Positions 35,615-45,485 of a DNA stretch of 64,000 bases are shown in pieces; position 1 is the first letter of the stretch, and every line of letters begins with the position of its first letter. The notes under the pieces were generated by a model. It saw only the letters and a program-made list of their open reading frames with translations. It made no database searches and was not told the DNA's origin. The position numbers and the translations under genes are program-made. This DNA is from Rhodanobacter denitrificans (GTDB lineage Bacteria > Pseudomonadota > Gammaproteobacteria > Xanthomonadales > Rhodanobacteraceae): contig JAFIHF010000023.1 of assembly GCA_017848855.1 (NCBI GenBank), positions 1-64,000 on the forward strand, read 5' to 3'.

Positions 35615-37408
35615 ATGCTGCAGCCGCTGACCCGGATCGCCCTTGCCTGCGCCCTCGCCCTGTCGCTGGGCGGCACTGCCATCGCCGCGCCGGACATGCC
35701 CGTGTCGGCGGCCGCGAGCGCCACCGCCGCGTCCGCCGACCAGGCCTTCATGCAGCTGGCCGACCGGTACTTCGACGAGTACTACTTCCCCGCCAACCCC
35801 AGCGTGGCCACCGCCGACGGCCTGCATGCCTACGACGGCAAGCTGGAGGACTACTCGCGCGCCGGCATCGCCGCCAACATCAAGGCGCTCAAGCAGTGGG
35901 AGGCGCGCGTGGCCGCGACCGACCCGAAGGCACTCAGCCCGTTCGTGCAGGGCGACCGCGAGCTGGTGCTCAACAACATCCGCAGCAGCCTGCTCACGCT
36001 GCAGACGATACGGCCGCTGCAGAAGAACCCCGACAGCTATTCCAGCGGCATCACCAGCAGCGCGTTCACCCTGATGGAGCGCAAGTTCGCGCCGCCGGAA
36101 ACGCGGCTGCGCGCGCTGATCGCCCGCGAAAAACTGATGCCCGCGGTGCTGGCCGAGGCGCGCAGGAATCTCGACAACCCGCCGCAGATCTACACGCAGA
36201 TCGCGCTGGAGCAGCTGCCCGGCCTGGTCAGCTTCTTCCAGCACGACGTGCCTTCGGCCTTCGCCGATGTCACCGACGCGGATCTGAAGAAAGCATTCGC
36301 CGCCAGCAACGGCGCCGTCATCAAGGCATTGCAGGATTACCAGGCCTGGCTGAAGACCGACCTGCTGCCGCGCTCGCACGGCGACTTCCGCATCGGCGCG
36401 CAGGCCTTCCGCGACAAGCTGAAGTACGACGAGATGGTGACCCTGCCGCTGGACCGGCTGATCGCGATCGACACCGCGAACATGCGCGCCAACCAGGCCG
36501 AATTCGCCAAGGTGGCGCACGAGCTCGATCCCACGAAGACGCCGCAGCAGGTGCTGGCCGAGCTGGCCGCCGACCATCCGCAACCGGACCAGCTGCTAGC
36601 CACCTTCCGCGGCAGCCTCGACAAGCTGGTCGACTTCATCCGCGCCAGGCACATCATCACGATCCCCTCCGACGTGCGGCCGATCGTGGAGGAGACGCCG
36701 CCGTTCATGCGCGCCACCACCTTCGCCTCGATGGACACGCCCGGGCCGTACGAGACGGTGGCGAAGGAGGCCTACCTCAACGTCACCCTGCCCGAGTCGT
36801 CGTGGGACAAGCGGCACACCGACGAATTCATGGCGCAGTTCAACTACCCGGTCATCAACAGCGTGGCCACGCACGAGGCCTACCCCGGCCACTACGTGCA
36901 GTTCCTGTGGATGCACCAGCTCAACGACCGCGTGCGCAAGCTGCTGGGCGCGAACACCAACGTGGAAGGCTGGGCGCACTACTGCGAGCAGATGATGCTG
37001 GACGCGGGCCTGGCGCAATACCTCTACCCGCACGACCGCCGCCAGCAACTGCTGCTGCGCCTCGGCCAGCTGCAGGATGCGCTGCTGCGCAACGCGCGTT
37101 TCATCGTCGGCATCAAGCTGCACACCGGCCAGATGACGATGGACCAGGCCATCGACTTCTTCGTCAAGCAGGGCTACCAGTCGCGCGCCGTGGGCGAAGT
37201 GGAAACCAAGCGCGGCACCTCCGACCCCACCTACCTCTACTACACGCTGGGCAAGCTGGAGATCCAGAAGCTCCGCGCCGACCTCGAAAAGAAGCAGGGC
37301 AAGGATTTCAACCTGGAGCGCTTCCACGACGCCTTCATGCAGCAGGGCTTCGCGCCCATCGCCATCGTGCGCAAGGCGATGCTGGGCGACGATTCGCCCG
37401 TGCTGTGA
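35615..37408 (+). CDS. Secreted DUF885 family protein (putative metallopeptidase)
   Basis: A 597-residue exported protein with a signal peptide (about 1-24, cut after AIA). The DUF885 hallmark HEAYPGH (420-426) resembles a zinc site (HExxxxH), and EGWAHYCEQMM with YLYYTLGKLEI are other family motifs. Members are thought to be carboxypeptidase-like metallopeptidases; activity here is not shown. It stands alone between REP DNA and the DUF2235 gene. Confidence 0.88.
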   Translation: MLQPLTRIALACALALSLGGTAIAAPDMPVSAAASATAASADQAFMQLADRYFDEYYFPANPSVATADGLHAYDGKLEDYSRAGIAANIKALKQWEARVAATDPKALSPFVQGDRELVLNNIRSSLLTLQTIRPLQKNPDSYSSGITSSAFTLMERKFAPPETRLRALIAREKLMPAVLAEARRNLDNPPQIYTQIALEQLPGLVSFFQHDVPSAFADVTDADLKKAFAASNGAVIKALQDYQAWLKTDLLPRSHGDFRIGAQAFRDKLKYDEMVTLPLDRLIAIDTANMRANQAEFAKVAHELDPTKTPQQVLAELAADHPQPDQLLATFRGSLDKLVDFIRARHIITIPSDVRPIVEETPPFMRATTFASMDTPGPYETVAKEAYLNVTLPESSWDKRHTDEFMAQFNYPVINSVATHEAYPGHYVQFLWMHQLNDRVRKLLGANTNVEGWAHYCEQMMLDAGLAQYLYPHDRRQQLLLRLGQLQDALLRNARFIVGIKLHTGQMTMDQAIDFFVKQGYQSRAVGEVETKRGTSDPTYLYYTLGKLEIQKLRADLEKKQGKDFNLERFHDAFMQQGFAPIAIVRKAMLGDDSPVL

Positions 37409-37499
37409 CGCAAGACAGCGTCCGCGCCCGGCGGGGCGCAGACGATGCAGTGATCTGACGTTTCGATGGACGCGGCCGCGTGCCGCCACGGAGAACGAC

Positions 37500-38606
37500 A
37501 TGAGCACACGCAGACTGGTCGTACTGTTCGACGGCACCTGGAACAAGCCCGAGTCGAACACCAACGTGGAGCGCCTGCGCCGGCTGATCGCGCCGCGCGA
37601 CGCGGCCGGGGTGGAGCAGCGCGTCGAATACATCCCCGGCGTGGGCGTGGCGCCGGGGATGAAGCATCTGCTGGGCGGCGCGTTCGGCTACGGCCTGTCG
37701 GACAACGTGCAGGACGGCTACCGCTGGCTGTGCGAAACCTGGCGGGCCGGCGACGAGATCTGGCTGTTCGGCTTCAGCCGCGGCGCCTACACCGCGCGCA
37801 GCCTCGGCGGGCTGATCCGCAAGTGCGGCCTGCTGCGCGACGTGGGCAGCGGCGCCGCGGCCGACGCGGCGGTGAAGGCGGCCTACGCGTTCTACCGCGA
37901 CACCGCGATCAAGCCCGGCGACGCCGCCGCCGTGGCCTGGCGCGCCGCACGCGCCACGGAGACGGACATCCATTTCATCGGCGTGTGGGACACGGTGGGC
38001 TCGCTGGGCATCCCCGACACCGCCGCCTGGTTCCCGTTCGCCCGTTCGCGCTACGAATTCCACGACACCGACCTCAGCCACATCGTCAAGCACGCCTACC
38101 AGGCGCTGGCGCTGGACGAGCACCGCGCCGATTTCGCGCCGACCAAGTGGCAGCGCAACCGCGACCTGCTCGGCCCCGACGAGTCGCCCACCGCGAAGAA
38201 GGCCGAGCAGATCGAGGTGGAGCAGCGCTGGTTCATCGGCTCGCATTCCGACGTGGGCGGCGGGAACGAGCGCGACGGCGCCGGCCACCGGCCCGACCCG
38301 CTGTGCGACCTGGCACTGGCCTGGCTGCAGCGCAAGGCGATCGCCGCCGGGCTGGCCTGCAGCGAACTGTGCGCGCCGTCGCCCGAAGCCGATCTCGGCG
38401 TGCCGCGCAACTCCTACGGCGAGTTCATGTACGGCCTCTACAAGCTGTTCAAGCCGCCGTTCGACCGCGTGATCGGCGGCGGCGTCAACGAGACCGTGGA
38501 CCCTTCGGTGTGGCAACACGCGAAGCTCGCCACCGACTACCGCTCGCCCACGCTGGAGCAGGCGCTGCGCGACGACGTGATCGCCGCGCCGCCCGGCGTC
38601 GCGTGA
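37500..38606 (+). CDS. DUF2235 alpha/beta-hydrolase (Tle1-like phospholipase fold)
   Basis: A 368-residue protein of DUF2235. LVVLFDGTWNK at the N-terminus, FGFSRGAYTARS with nucleophile Ser93, and VWDTVGSLG plus HSDVGGG (Asp and His of the triad) are all present. Tle1 effectors of type VI secretion share this domain, but no VgrG, immunity or other T6SS gene is near, so a housekeeping or unknown lipase role is equally likely. No signal peptide is seen. Confidence 0.88.
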   Translation: MSTRRLVVLFDGTWNKPESNTNVERLRRLIAPRDAAGVEQRVEYIPGVGVAPGMKHLLGGAFGYGLSDNVQDGYRWLCETWRAGDEIWLFGFSRGAYTARSLGGLIRKCGLLRDVGSGAAADAAVKAAYAFYRDTAIKPGDAAAVAWRAARATETDIHFIGVWDTVGSLGIPDTAAWFPFARSRYEFHDTDLSHIVKHAYQALALDEHRADFAPTKWQRNRDLLGPDESPTAKKAEQIEVEQRWFIGSHSDVGGGNERDGAGHRPDPLCDLALAWLQRKAIAAGLACSELCAPSPEADLGVPRNSYGEFMYGLYKLFKPPFDRVIGGGVNETVDPSVWQHAKLATDYRSPTLEQALRDDVIAAPPGVA

Positions 38607-38671
38607 GCTTGCGCATGACGCCCATGCCGCGCTTGACCGTCGCCCCGGCGCATCGGCTAGCATGCCGGCCC

Positions 38672-38751
38672 ATGAGGGAGATGGCATGCCTCCCGCTCCA
38701 TCGGAGCGAACCGTCGAAGTGCAGCCGCACCGAAGCCGATGATGCCTGCAC
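38672..38751 (+). promoter_or_regulatory. Fluoride riboswitch (crcB RNA motif)
   Basis: GGGAG-ATGGCATGC-CTCCC (38676-38694) is the first stem with its loop. A hairpin GCTCC-ATC-GGAGC (38695-38707) follows, then GAACCG and finally GCCGATGATGCCTGC (38735-38749). GGCAT in the first loop can pair with ATGCC near the 3' end, the pseudoknot of the fluoride aptamer. It lies 73 bp before crcB, the usual target, and should turn the fluoride channel on when fluoride rises. Confidence 0.88.
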
Positions 38752-38823
38752 CACCGGATTCCGGCGGCGCGGGCGTGCCTGTTCGTCGCGGATGCCACGC
38801 CACGCGGACAGGAGACAGGGTAC

Positions 38824-39210
38824 GTGAACCTCAACGGCTTCATCGCGGTGGGCCTGGGTGGTGCCATCGGCTGCTGGCTGCGCTGGCTGCTCGGCATCGC
38901 ACTCAACCCGATCTTCCCCACCGTGCCGCTGGGCACGCTGGCGGCGAACCTGCTCGGCGGCCTGATCATGGGCTGCATGATGGGCATCTTCGAGCACTTC
39001 CAGACCCTGCCGCCGGAACTGCGGCTGTTCGTGCTCACCGGCTTTCTCGGCGGCCTCACGACCTTTTCCACATTCTCCGCCGAGGCCGACACGCTGCTGC
39101 TGCGCCAGCAGTACCTGTGGTTCGGCGGCCACGTGGCGATGCACCTGGTCGGCACGCTGGGCATGACCATCGTGGGCATCGCGCTCACCCGGGGGTTGCT
39201 GCGGCACTGA
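38824..39210 (+). CDS. crcB: Fluoride ion channel CrcB/Fluc
   Basis: A 128-residue protein with four TM helices that forms a dual-topology dimeric fluoride channel. GTLAANLLGG (38-46, with the polar-track Asn) and GFLGGLTTFSTFS (73-85, with the Phe box and central Na+ site region) are diagnostic. Start is GTG at 38824, with AGGAGA upstream. It lies behind a fluoride riboswitch and just before a DUF190 gene. Confidence 0.95.
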   Translation: MNLNGFIAVGLGGAIGCWLRWLLGIALNPIFPTVPLGTLAANLLGGLIMGCMMGIFEHFQTLPPELRLFVLTGFLGGLTTFSTFSAEADTLLLRQQYLWFGGHVAMHLVGTLGMTIVGIALTRGLLRH

Positions 39211-39228
39211 ACTGAGGAGTCGGCATCC

Positions 39229-39576
39229 ATGAGCACGGAAACCCTGATCGACGGCGTGCAGCTGCGCTTCTACGTGCACATGCACGCGCGCCACGACGGC
39301 CTGCTGGTGTCCGAATGGCTGCTGGAGCTGGCAAAGCGGCACAAGCTCGGCGGCGGCTCGGTGTTCCGCGCCATCGCCGGCTTCGGCCGCCACGGCGTGC
39401 TGCACCAGGAGGCGTTCTTCGAACTCGCCGACAACCTGCCGGTGGCGGTGGAATTCCTGCTGCGCGAAAGCGAGGCGGAAACCCTGCTGCAACTGGTGCG
39501 CAAGGCCGGCGTGGAACTGGTGTACGCCCGCATCCCCGCGCGCTTCGGCGTGCTCGGCAACGAGGAGTGCCCATGA
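39229..39576 (+). CDS. DUF190 (PII-like) protein
   Basis: A 115-residue protein of DUF190, a PII-like trimeric fold often encoded beside crcB. LRFYVHMHARHDG, LLELAKRHKLGGGSVFRAIAGFG (two motifs) and AVAVEFLL-type strands are typical. It may regulate the channel or sense a small ligand; this is inference from gene neighbourhood. GAGGAG precedes the ATG, and its TGA overlaps the next ATG. Confidence 0.88.
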   Translation: MSTETLIDGVQLRFYVHMHARHDGLLVSEWLLELAKRHKLGGGSVFRAIAGFGRHGVLHQEAFFELADNLPVAVEFLLRESEAETLLQLVRKAGVELVYARIPARFGVLGNEECP

Positions 39577-40691
39577 GCCAGGACTCGCTGAGGCAGCGCG
39601 CGGCGGACCTGCTGCAACACGCCGGCATCCGCATCGGCGGCGATGCGCCCACCGACATCCGCGTGCACGACGAGCAGCTCTACGCCCGCGTGTTCGCACA
39701 CGGCTCGCTGGGCCTGGGCGAGGCCTACATGGACGGCTGGTGGGACGTGGACGACCTGCCCGGCTTCATGACGAAGCTGCTCTCCTCGCACCTGGACGAG
39801 CACCTCAAGACCCTGGACACCCTGATCGCCCACCTCAAGGCGCGCTACATCAACCTGCAGCGCGGCGAGCACGCGTTCGAGATCGGCAAGGCGCACTACG
39901 ACCTCGGCAACGACCTGTTCCACGCCATGCTGGGCCGGCGTCTGGTGTACTCCTGCGGCTACTGGGCGCAGGCCGACAATCTCGACGATGCGCAGGCCGC
40001 CAAGCTCGACCTGGTCTGCCGCAAGCTGCAGCTGAAACCCGGCCAGCGCGTGCTCGACATCGGCTGCGGCTGGGGCGAGGCGCTGAAGTACGCCGCCGAG
40101 AAATACGGCATCGAAGGCGTGGGCATCACCGTCTCCGAACGGCAGGCCGAGTACGCCCGCGAGCTGTGCCAGGGTCTGCCGATCGAGATTCGCCTGCAGG
40201 ACTACCACGAGGTCGACGAACCGTTCGACGCGGTGTACTCGATCGGCATGTTCGAGCACGTGGGCGGCAAGAACTACCGCGCCTACTTCGAGACCGTGCG
40301 CCGCTGCCTGAAGCAGGACGGCCTCTCGCTGCTGCACTGCATCGGCAGCAACGGCACGCCCGCGCAACCCGACCCGTGGATCGAGAAATACATCTTCCCG
40401 AACTCGATGATCCCCGCCGCCAGCCAGGTCACCGCCGCGCTGGAAGGCCTGTTCGTGGTCGAGGACTGGCACAACTTCGGCCCCGACTACGACCGCACGC
40501 TCACCGCCTGGCGCGCGAATTTCGACGCCGCGTGGCCCGAACTGTCGAAAAGCTACGACGAGCGTTTCCGCCGCATGTGGCACTACTACCTCGGCGCCTC
40601 CGCCGCGGTGTTCCGCAGTCGGCGCGATCAGCTGTGGCAACTCACCCTGAGCCCGCACGGCGTGCCCGGCGGCTACCGCGTGCCGCGCTGA
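39573..40691 (+). CDS. cfa: Cyclopropane-fatty-acyl-phospholipid synthase
   Basis: A 372-residue SAM-dependent enzyme that cyclopropanates unsaturated phospholipid acyl chains. GSLGLGEAYMDGWWD (N-terminal lipid-binding domain), AHYDLGNDLF, VLDIGCGWG (160-168, SAM site) and the C-terminal HNFGPDYDRTL fit CFA synthase; length is near E. coli Cfa (382). It overlaps the DUF190 gene by 4 bp (ATGA), placing it under the fluoride riboswitch, an unusual link. Confidence 0.93.
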   Translation: MSQDSLRQRAADLLQHAGIRIGGDAPTDIRVHDEQLYARVFAHGSLGLGEAYMDGWWDVDDLPGFMTKLLSSHLDEHLKTLDTLIAHLKARYINLQRGEHAFEIGKAHYDLGNDLFHAMLGRRLVYSCGYWAQADNLDDAQAAKLDLVCRKLQLKPGQRVLDIGCGWGEALKYAAEKYGIEGVGITVSERQAEYARELCQGLPIEIRLQDYHEVDEPFDAVYSIGMFEHVGGKNYRAYFETVRRCLKQDGLSLLHCIGSNGTPAQPDPWIEKYIFPNSMIPAASQVTAALEGLFVVEDWHNFGPDYDRTLTAWRANFDAAWPELSKSYDERFRRMWHYYLGASAAVFRSRRDQLWQLTLSPHGVPGGYRVPR

Positions 40692-40772
40692 AACTGCGCA
40701 CGCTGCCCGGAAGTTGCTGGCAGCACGACCGCGGGGCATAGTGCGATCTGGCCTTGCTCCCGGGGAATACCG

Positions 40773-41813
40773 ATGAAGCGTCGCATCACCATGTTGCTCA
40801 CCGGCCTGGCTCTGCTCGCCACCGCCGCAACGGCCGTCGCCGCCGCGCCTGCCACCAGCACGCCAAGTTCCGGCTATTTCGACAACAGCGACCGCGACGA
40901 CGTGCTCGCCGGTGGCGTGAAGATGATCCCGATCGCCACACCCAAGGGCACGTTCCACGTCTGGACCAAGCGCGTGGGCAACAACCCGAAGCTGAAGGTG
41001 CTGCTGCTGCACGGCGGTCCGGGCGCCACCCACGAATACTTCGAAGCGTTCGACAGCTTCTTCCCCGGCGCAGGCATCGAGTACTACTACTACGACCAGC
41101 TCGGCTCGGCCTACAGCGACCAACCGAAGGACCTGTCTCTGTGGACCATCGACCGCTTCGTCGACGAAGTGGAACAGGTGCGCCGGGCGCTGCGCCTGGA
41201 CAAGGACAACTTCTGCTTGCTGGGCCATTCCTGGGGCGGCGTGCTCGCCATTGAATACGCGCTGAAATACCAGCAGCACCTGAAGTGCCTGGTGATCTCC
41301 AACATGATGGATTCGATTCCCGCCTACAACGCCTACGCGAAGAACGTACTGATGCCGGCGATGGACCCGAAGCAGCTCGCCGAAGTGCAGAAACTCGAAG
41401 CAGAACACCGCACCGACAACCCGCGCTACATGGCCATCCTCGGCCCGATGCACTACGAGCAGCACGTGCTGCGCATGCCGGAGGCGCAGTGGCCCGAACC
41501 GGTGATCCGCTCGTTCGGCCACGCCAACCGGCAGATCTACACCCTGATGCAGGGCCCCAGCGAACTGGGCGCCAGCGGCCGCCTGGAACACTGGGACCGC
41601 AGTGCCGATCTGCACCGCATCACCGTGCCCACCTTGGTGATCGGCGCGCATTACGACACCATGGACCCGAAGTACATGGCCCGCATGGCGAAGCAACTGC
41701 CGCACGGGCAGTTCCTGCTTTGTCCGAAGGGGAGCCACTTGGCGATGTACGACGACCAGCAGGTGTACTTCGATGGGTTGATCGGGTTCCTGCGGGGCAT
41801 TGAATCGGAATAA
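40773..41813 (+). CDS. Secreted proline iminopeptidase-family (S33) hydrolase
   Basis: A 346-residue alpha/beta-hydrolase with a signal peptide (about 1-24). HGGPGATHEY (80-89) is the S33 oxyanion-hole motif, GHSWGG has nucleophile Ser153, and the acid and base lie in GAHYDTMDP and GSHLAMYDD. It should release N-terminal residues, perhaps Pro, from peptides in the periplasm. Downstream DNA is R1 repeat. Confidence 0.88.
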   Translation: MKRRITMLLTGLALLATAATAVAAAPATSTPSSGYFDNSDRDDVLAGGVKMIPIATPKGTFHVWTKRVGNNPKLKVLLLHGGPGATHEYFEAFDSFFPGAGIEYYYYDQLGSAYSDQPKDLSLWTIDRFVDEVEQVRRALRLDKDNFCLLGHSWGGVLAIEYALKYQQHLKCLVISNMMDSIPAYNAYAKNVLMPAMDPKQLAEVQKLEAEHRTDNPRYMAILGPMHYEQHVLRMPEAQWPEPVIRSFGHANRQIYTLMQGPSELGASGRLEHWDRSADLHRITVPTLVIGAHYDTMDPKYMARMAKQLPHGQFLLCPKGSHLAMYDDQQVYFDGLIGFLRGIESE

Positions 41814-41854
41814 GGAGGCATAAGCGCCCCTTGTTTCTGGCGTGCACGATGCGC

Positions 41855-42190
41855 GCCTGCCGTTCCGGGGCCCCTCGGCGGCGGTGAGGCGGGGACGACA
41901 AGGCCGCGCAGCGGGCGTTGCCATGGAAGGCAACGCCTTTCCGCGCGGGCAGAAGCCCGCTCGAAAAGCCCGGCCACGGCTCACGCACTCTCCGGCCAGG
42001 GACGGACGGAAAGCGCCGCCGCGAGGCGTCCTTGCTCTTTGGTTCCTTTCGCTTGACTCCGGGCATCCTGCCCTCCGCCCTTCGGACCGGATGCGCCGTT
42101 CGCCACCGCATCCGGCGGTGGCGTGGGCACGCAAAGAGAAAGTAGCTCGGGTGCCGGCAGGCGCACGAAACCGCTTCGAATCCAGCGATA
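41855..42190. repeat. Long interspersed repeat R1, copy C
   Basis: Most of the 465 bp between the S33 gene and parC. It shares GGGGCCCC...GGCGGTGAGGCG, the CCGCGCAGCGGGCG block, CTTGACTCCGGGCATCCTGCC and GCCGGCAGGCGCACGAAACCG with copies A and B. No gene is seen. It carries CCATGGAAGG-type and GCCACCGCATCCGGCGGTGGC palindromes. Confidence 0.65.
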
Positions 42191-42278
42191 ACGCACAAAA
42201 CCAAACCCAACCGTCAAGCTGTCGCCCCAAGCCCCGATCTGGCACCATCGCCCGGTTGCCTGCAACAGAAACCTCCGA

Positions 42279-44516
42279 ATGAACCTGCAAGCCAATTACG
42301 AACAGATCCCGCTCAAGGAATACGCCGAGCGCGCCTACCTCGACTACTCGATGTACGTGGTGCTGGACCGCGCCCTGCCCTTCGTGGGCGACGGGCTCAA
42401 GCCGGTGCAGCGGCGCATCGTGTACGCGATGAGCGAGCTGGGCCTGGCCGCGAGTGCGAAGCCGAAGAAGTCCGCGCGCACCATCGGCGACGTGATCGGC
42501 AAGTTCCACCCGCACGGCGACACCTCGTGTTACGAGGCGATGGTGCTGATGGCGCAGCCGTTCTCCTACCGCTATCCGCTGGTGGACGGCCAGGGCAACT
42601 TCGGTTCGCCGGACGACCCGAAAAGCTTCGCGGCGATGCGCTACACCGAGTCCAAGCTCAGCCCGATCGCCGAGGCGCTGCTGGGCGAGCTGGGCCAGGG
42701 CACGGTGGACTGGGTGCCGAACTTCGACGGCACGCTGGAGGAACCCTCGTGGCTGCCCGCGCGCGTGCCGCACGTGCTGCTGAACGGCTCGATGGGCATC
42801 GCGGTGGGCATGGCCACCGACATCCCGCCGCACAACCTGCGCGAACTGGCCAGCGCCTGCATCCGCCTGCTCGACGAGCCCGAGGCCACGGTGGCGCAGC
42901 TGTGCGAGCACGTGCAGGGGCCGGACTACCCCACCGAGGCGGAGATCATCACGCCGCGCGCCGAGCTGCTGGCGATGTACGAAAACGGCAGCGGCTCGGT
43001 GCGCGCCCGCGCGGTGTACGTGCGCGAGGAAGGCAACATCGTGATCACCGCGCTGCCGCACCAGGTCAGCCCGTCGAAGATCCTCGAACAGATCGCCGCG
43101 CAGATGCGCGCGAAGAAGCTGCCGATGATCGAGGACCTGCGCGACGAGTCCGACCACGAGAACCCGATCCGCCTGGTGCTGGTGCCGCGCTCCTCGCGCG
43201 TGGACGCCGACGAGCTGATGCCGCACCTGTTCGCCACCACGGACCTGGAAAAGAGCTTCCGCGTCAACCTCAACATGATCGGCCTGGACGGCCGCCCGCA
43301 GGTGAAGGATCTCAAGAAGATCCTCAACGAGTGGCTCGCCTTCCGCACGCAGACGGTGACGCGCCGCCTGAACCACCGCCTCGCCAAGGTCGAGCGCCGC
43401 CTGCACCTCCTGGAAGGCTTGCGCATCGCTTACCTCAACCTGGACGAAGTGATCCGCATCATCCGCACCGAGGAGGAGCCCAAGCCCGTGCTGATGGCGC
43501 GCTTCGGCCTCAGCGAGGAGCAGACCGACTACATCCTCGAAACCCGCCTGCGCCAGCTGGCCCGCCTCGAAGAGATGAAGATCAACGCCGAGCGCGACCA
43601 GCTCGAAGAGGAGCGCGCGCGCATCAACGTGCTGCTGAAGTCGCCGGCCAAATTGAAGAACCTCATCAAGGACGAGCTGCGCTTGGACGCCGAGAAATAC
43701 GGCGACGCCCGCCGCTCGCCGCTGGTCGAGCGCGAGGCCGCACAGGCGCTGGACGAGAGCGCGCTGGTGGCCAGCGAACCGGTCACCGTGGTGCTCAGCC
43801 GGAAGGGCTGGATCCGCGCCGCCAAGGGCCACGACGTGGACGCCGAAGGCCTCAGCTACCGCGAGGGCGACGGCCTGCTCGCCGTCGCGAAGGCACGCAC
43901 CACCCAGCAGGTGGCCGTGATCGACGCCACCGGCCGCAGCTATTCCACGCCCGCGCACACGCTGCCTTCCGCGCGCGGCAACGGCGAGCCGCTCACCGGC
44001 CGCTTCACGCCGCCCGCGGGCGCGAGCTTCGACGCGCTGGTCGCCGGCGACAACGACACCCGCCTGATCCTCGCCACCGACTTCGGCTACGGCTTCGTCA
44101 CCCGCTTCGAGGCGCTCACCGGCCGCAACAAGGCCGGCAAGCAGATCATCAGCCTCAGCGACGGCGCCAAGGTGCTGGCGCCACAGGTCACCGCCGACCC
44201 GGCGCGCGACCGCATCGTGGTGGTCACCACCGAGGGGCACCTCCTGATGTTCTCGGTGGCCGAGCTGCCGGAGCTGGACAAAGGCAAGGGCAACAAGCTG
44301 ATCGAGGTGCCGAAGAAGCAGCTGGCCGAAGGCGAGCGCGTGGCCGGCATCGCCGTGGTCGCCGAGGGCAAGGGCGAAGTCACGATGTACGCCGGCGCGC
44401 GCAAGCTCACGCTGAAGTGGGCCGACCTGGTGGAATACGGCGGCAACCGCGCCACCCGCGGCGGCCTGCTGCCACGCGGCTTGCGGCGCGTGGAGCGCAT
44501 CGAGACCACGGCGTAG
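42279..44516 (+). CDS. parC: DNA topoisomerase IV subunit A
   Basis: A 745-residue type IIA topoisomerase subunit, decatenating daughter chromosomes together with ParE. The breakage-reunion domain has [23 protein letters not shown] (77-88) and the catalytic Tyr in [10 protein letters not shown] (about residue 122); the C-terminal beta-pinwheel ends the protein. At the quinolone-determining positions, Thr82 and Ser83 stand where E. coli has Ser80 and Ala81, and Glu86 matches Glu84. No strong SD is visible before the ATG. Confidence 0.96.
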   Translation: MNLQANYEQIPLKEYAERAYLDYSMYVVLDRALPFVGDGLKPVQRRIVYAMSELGLAASAKPKKSARTIGDVIGKFHPHGDTSCYEAMVLMAQPFSYRYPLVDGQGNFGSPDDPKSFAAMRYTESKLSPIAEALLGELGQGTVDWVPNFDGTLEEPSWLPARVPHVLLNGSMGIAVGMATDIPPHNLRELASACIRLLDEPEATVAQLCEHVQGPDYPTEAEIITPRAELLAMYENGSGSVRARAVYVREEGNIVITALPHQVSPSKILEQIAAQMRAKKLPMIEDLRDESDHENPIRLVLVPRSSRVDADELMPHLFATTDLEKSFRVNLNMIGLDGRPQVKDLKKILNEWLAFRTQTVTRRLNHRLAKVERRLHLLEGLRIAYLNLDEVIRIIRTEEEPKPVLMARFGLSEEQTDYILETRLRQLARLEEMKINAERDQLEEERARINVLLKSPAKLKNLIKDELRLDAEKYGDARRSPLVEREAAQALDESALVASEPVTVVLSRKGWIRAAKGHDVDAEGLSYREGDGLLAVAKARTTQQVAVIDATGRSYSTPAHTLPSARGNGEPLTGRFTPPAGASFDALVAGDNDTRLILATDFGYGFVTRFEALTGRNKAGKQIISLSDGAKVLAPQVTADPARDRIVVVTTEGHLLMFSVAELPELDKGKGNKLIEVPKKQLAEGERVAGIAVVAEGKGEVTMYAGARKLTLKWADLVEYGGNRATRGGLLPRGLRRVERIETTA

Positions 44517-44625
44517 GTCGGGGCCCATCCCGACCTGGGCGCTGCGCCGTGGGTCGGGATTCATCCCGACACGCCTTTGCCGTAGCGCTTGTGTCGGGAT
44601 GAACCCCGACCCACGGGGGTACGGG
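44517..44625. repeat. GTCGGG...CCCGAC REP cluster
   Basis: Three palindromes of the type GTAGGTCGGGGCCCATCCCGACC, GTGGGTCGGGATTCATCCCGACAC and GTGTCGGGATGAACCCCGACCCAC follow parC, starting at its stop codon (GCG-TAG-GTCGGG). Similar units lie at 46300-46385 and 49360-49460. Confidence 0.75.
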
Positions 44626-44709
44626 AACCTCGCGCCGCCGGAGCCGTCCAACGTCGGTGCACGCCGTCGCCCCCCATGCGTTGAAGACGGCATCCCCCGG
44701 AGCAAGCCC

Positions 44710-45144
44710 ATGAAGTCGCTCGTCCTCGTCGTTGCCTGCCTGCTCGCCGCGCCCGCCTGGGCGCAAAGCGCCAAGCAGCCGCTGAACCTCAAGCTGCCGC
44801 CGCAGAGCGACCTGCCGCCCAGCAGCCTGCCCGCCAGCAGCACGACCGCGGCGAAACCCGCCAGCAGCGCGCCGGGCGTGTACTACGGTGACACCAGCGG
44901 CAGCACCAGCCATGCCGACGAGCGCACGGCTTACGCGCAACGCTGCGACGACGCTACCTACGGCCAGCCGCAGGTGCACGGCAGCGTGGGCACGGGCGTG
45001 ATGGCCGGCAACCACGTCAGCGGCAACTACCAGACCGGCACGGTCAGCGTCAGCAAGAACCTCGGCGACTGCGACGAACCCAAGGGTTCGGTGAACTTCT
45101 CGATCGGCGTGGGCCAGGGCCACTTCCACGGCCGCGGCTGGTAA
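44710..45144 (+). CDS. Small secreted hypothetical protein
   Basis: A 144-residue protein with a signal peptide (about 1-19, cut after AWA). The mature part is Ser/Pro/Ala-rich at first (about 20-55), then has a Cys pair (RCDDATYG ... LGDCDEPKG) and repeats of Gly/Ser/Val strands (GTGVMAGNHVSGNYQTGTVSVS) ending GHFHGRGW. The last part could be a small beta domain. I do not recognise the family. Confidence 0.7.
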   Translation: MKSLVLVVACLLAAPAWAQSAKQPLNLKLPPQSDLPPSSLPASSTTAAKPASSAPGVYYGDTSGSTSHADERTAYAQRCDDATYGQPQVHGSVGTGVMAGNHVSGNYQTGTVSVSKNLGDCDEPKGSVNFSIGVGQGHFHGRGW

Positions 45145-45194
45145 GACTCGACCGCGTTAGACTCGCCGCTTCCGTTCCTGCGGATGCACACGCG

Positions 45195-45485
45195 ATGCAC
45201 GGCGAATACAAGATGCCCGGCGGCAAGCTGGTGGTGGTCGACCTCGCGCTGCGCGACGGCCGCTTCGAAGGCGTGCGGCTGAGCGGCGACTTCTTCCTCG
45301 AACCCGACGCCGCGCTGCCGGCGATCAATGCCGCACTCGAAGGCCAGCCGGCCGATGCCGGCGACGACGCGCTGGTCGCCGCCATCGACGCCGCCCTGCC
45401 CGCGGGCACCACCATGTACGGCATCTCCAGCGCGGCCATCGTCGTCGCGCTGCGCCGCGCCCTGCACGAAGGGGCAGCGGCATGA
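45195..45485 (+). CDS. lplB: Lipoate-protein ligase accessory subunit (LplB-like C-terminal domain)
   Basis: A 96-residue protein equal to the C-terminal domain of lipoate-protein ligase. MHGEYKMPGGKLVVVDL and RLSGDFFLEPDAAL are typical. In split systems (described in Thermoplasma as LplA plus LplB) this domain is needed for lipoate adenylation by the catalytic subunit. Here it precedes and overlaps the LplA gene by 4 bp, a textbook coupling of two subunits. Confidence 0.85.
   Translation: MHGEYKMPGGKLVVVDLALRDGRFEGVRLSGDFFLEPDAALPAINAALEGQPADAGDDALVAAIDAALPAGTTMYGISSAAIVVALRRALHEGAAA

Noticed and set aside
37500..38606. DUF2235 protein as a type VI secretion phospholipase effector
   Set aside because: No VgrG, PAAR, adaptor or immunity gene is nearby, and the domain also occurs in non-secreted proteins.
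39270..44843. A very long open frame (over 1,800 codons) on the minus strand opposite CFA synthase, the S33 gene and parC
   Set aside because: Codon content is the mirror of the real plus-strand genes; no domain is seen and it crosses repeat DNA. Long antisense frames are expected at this GC content.
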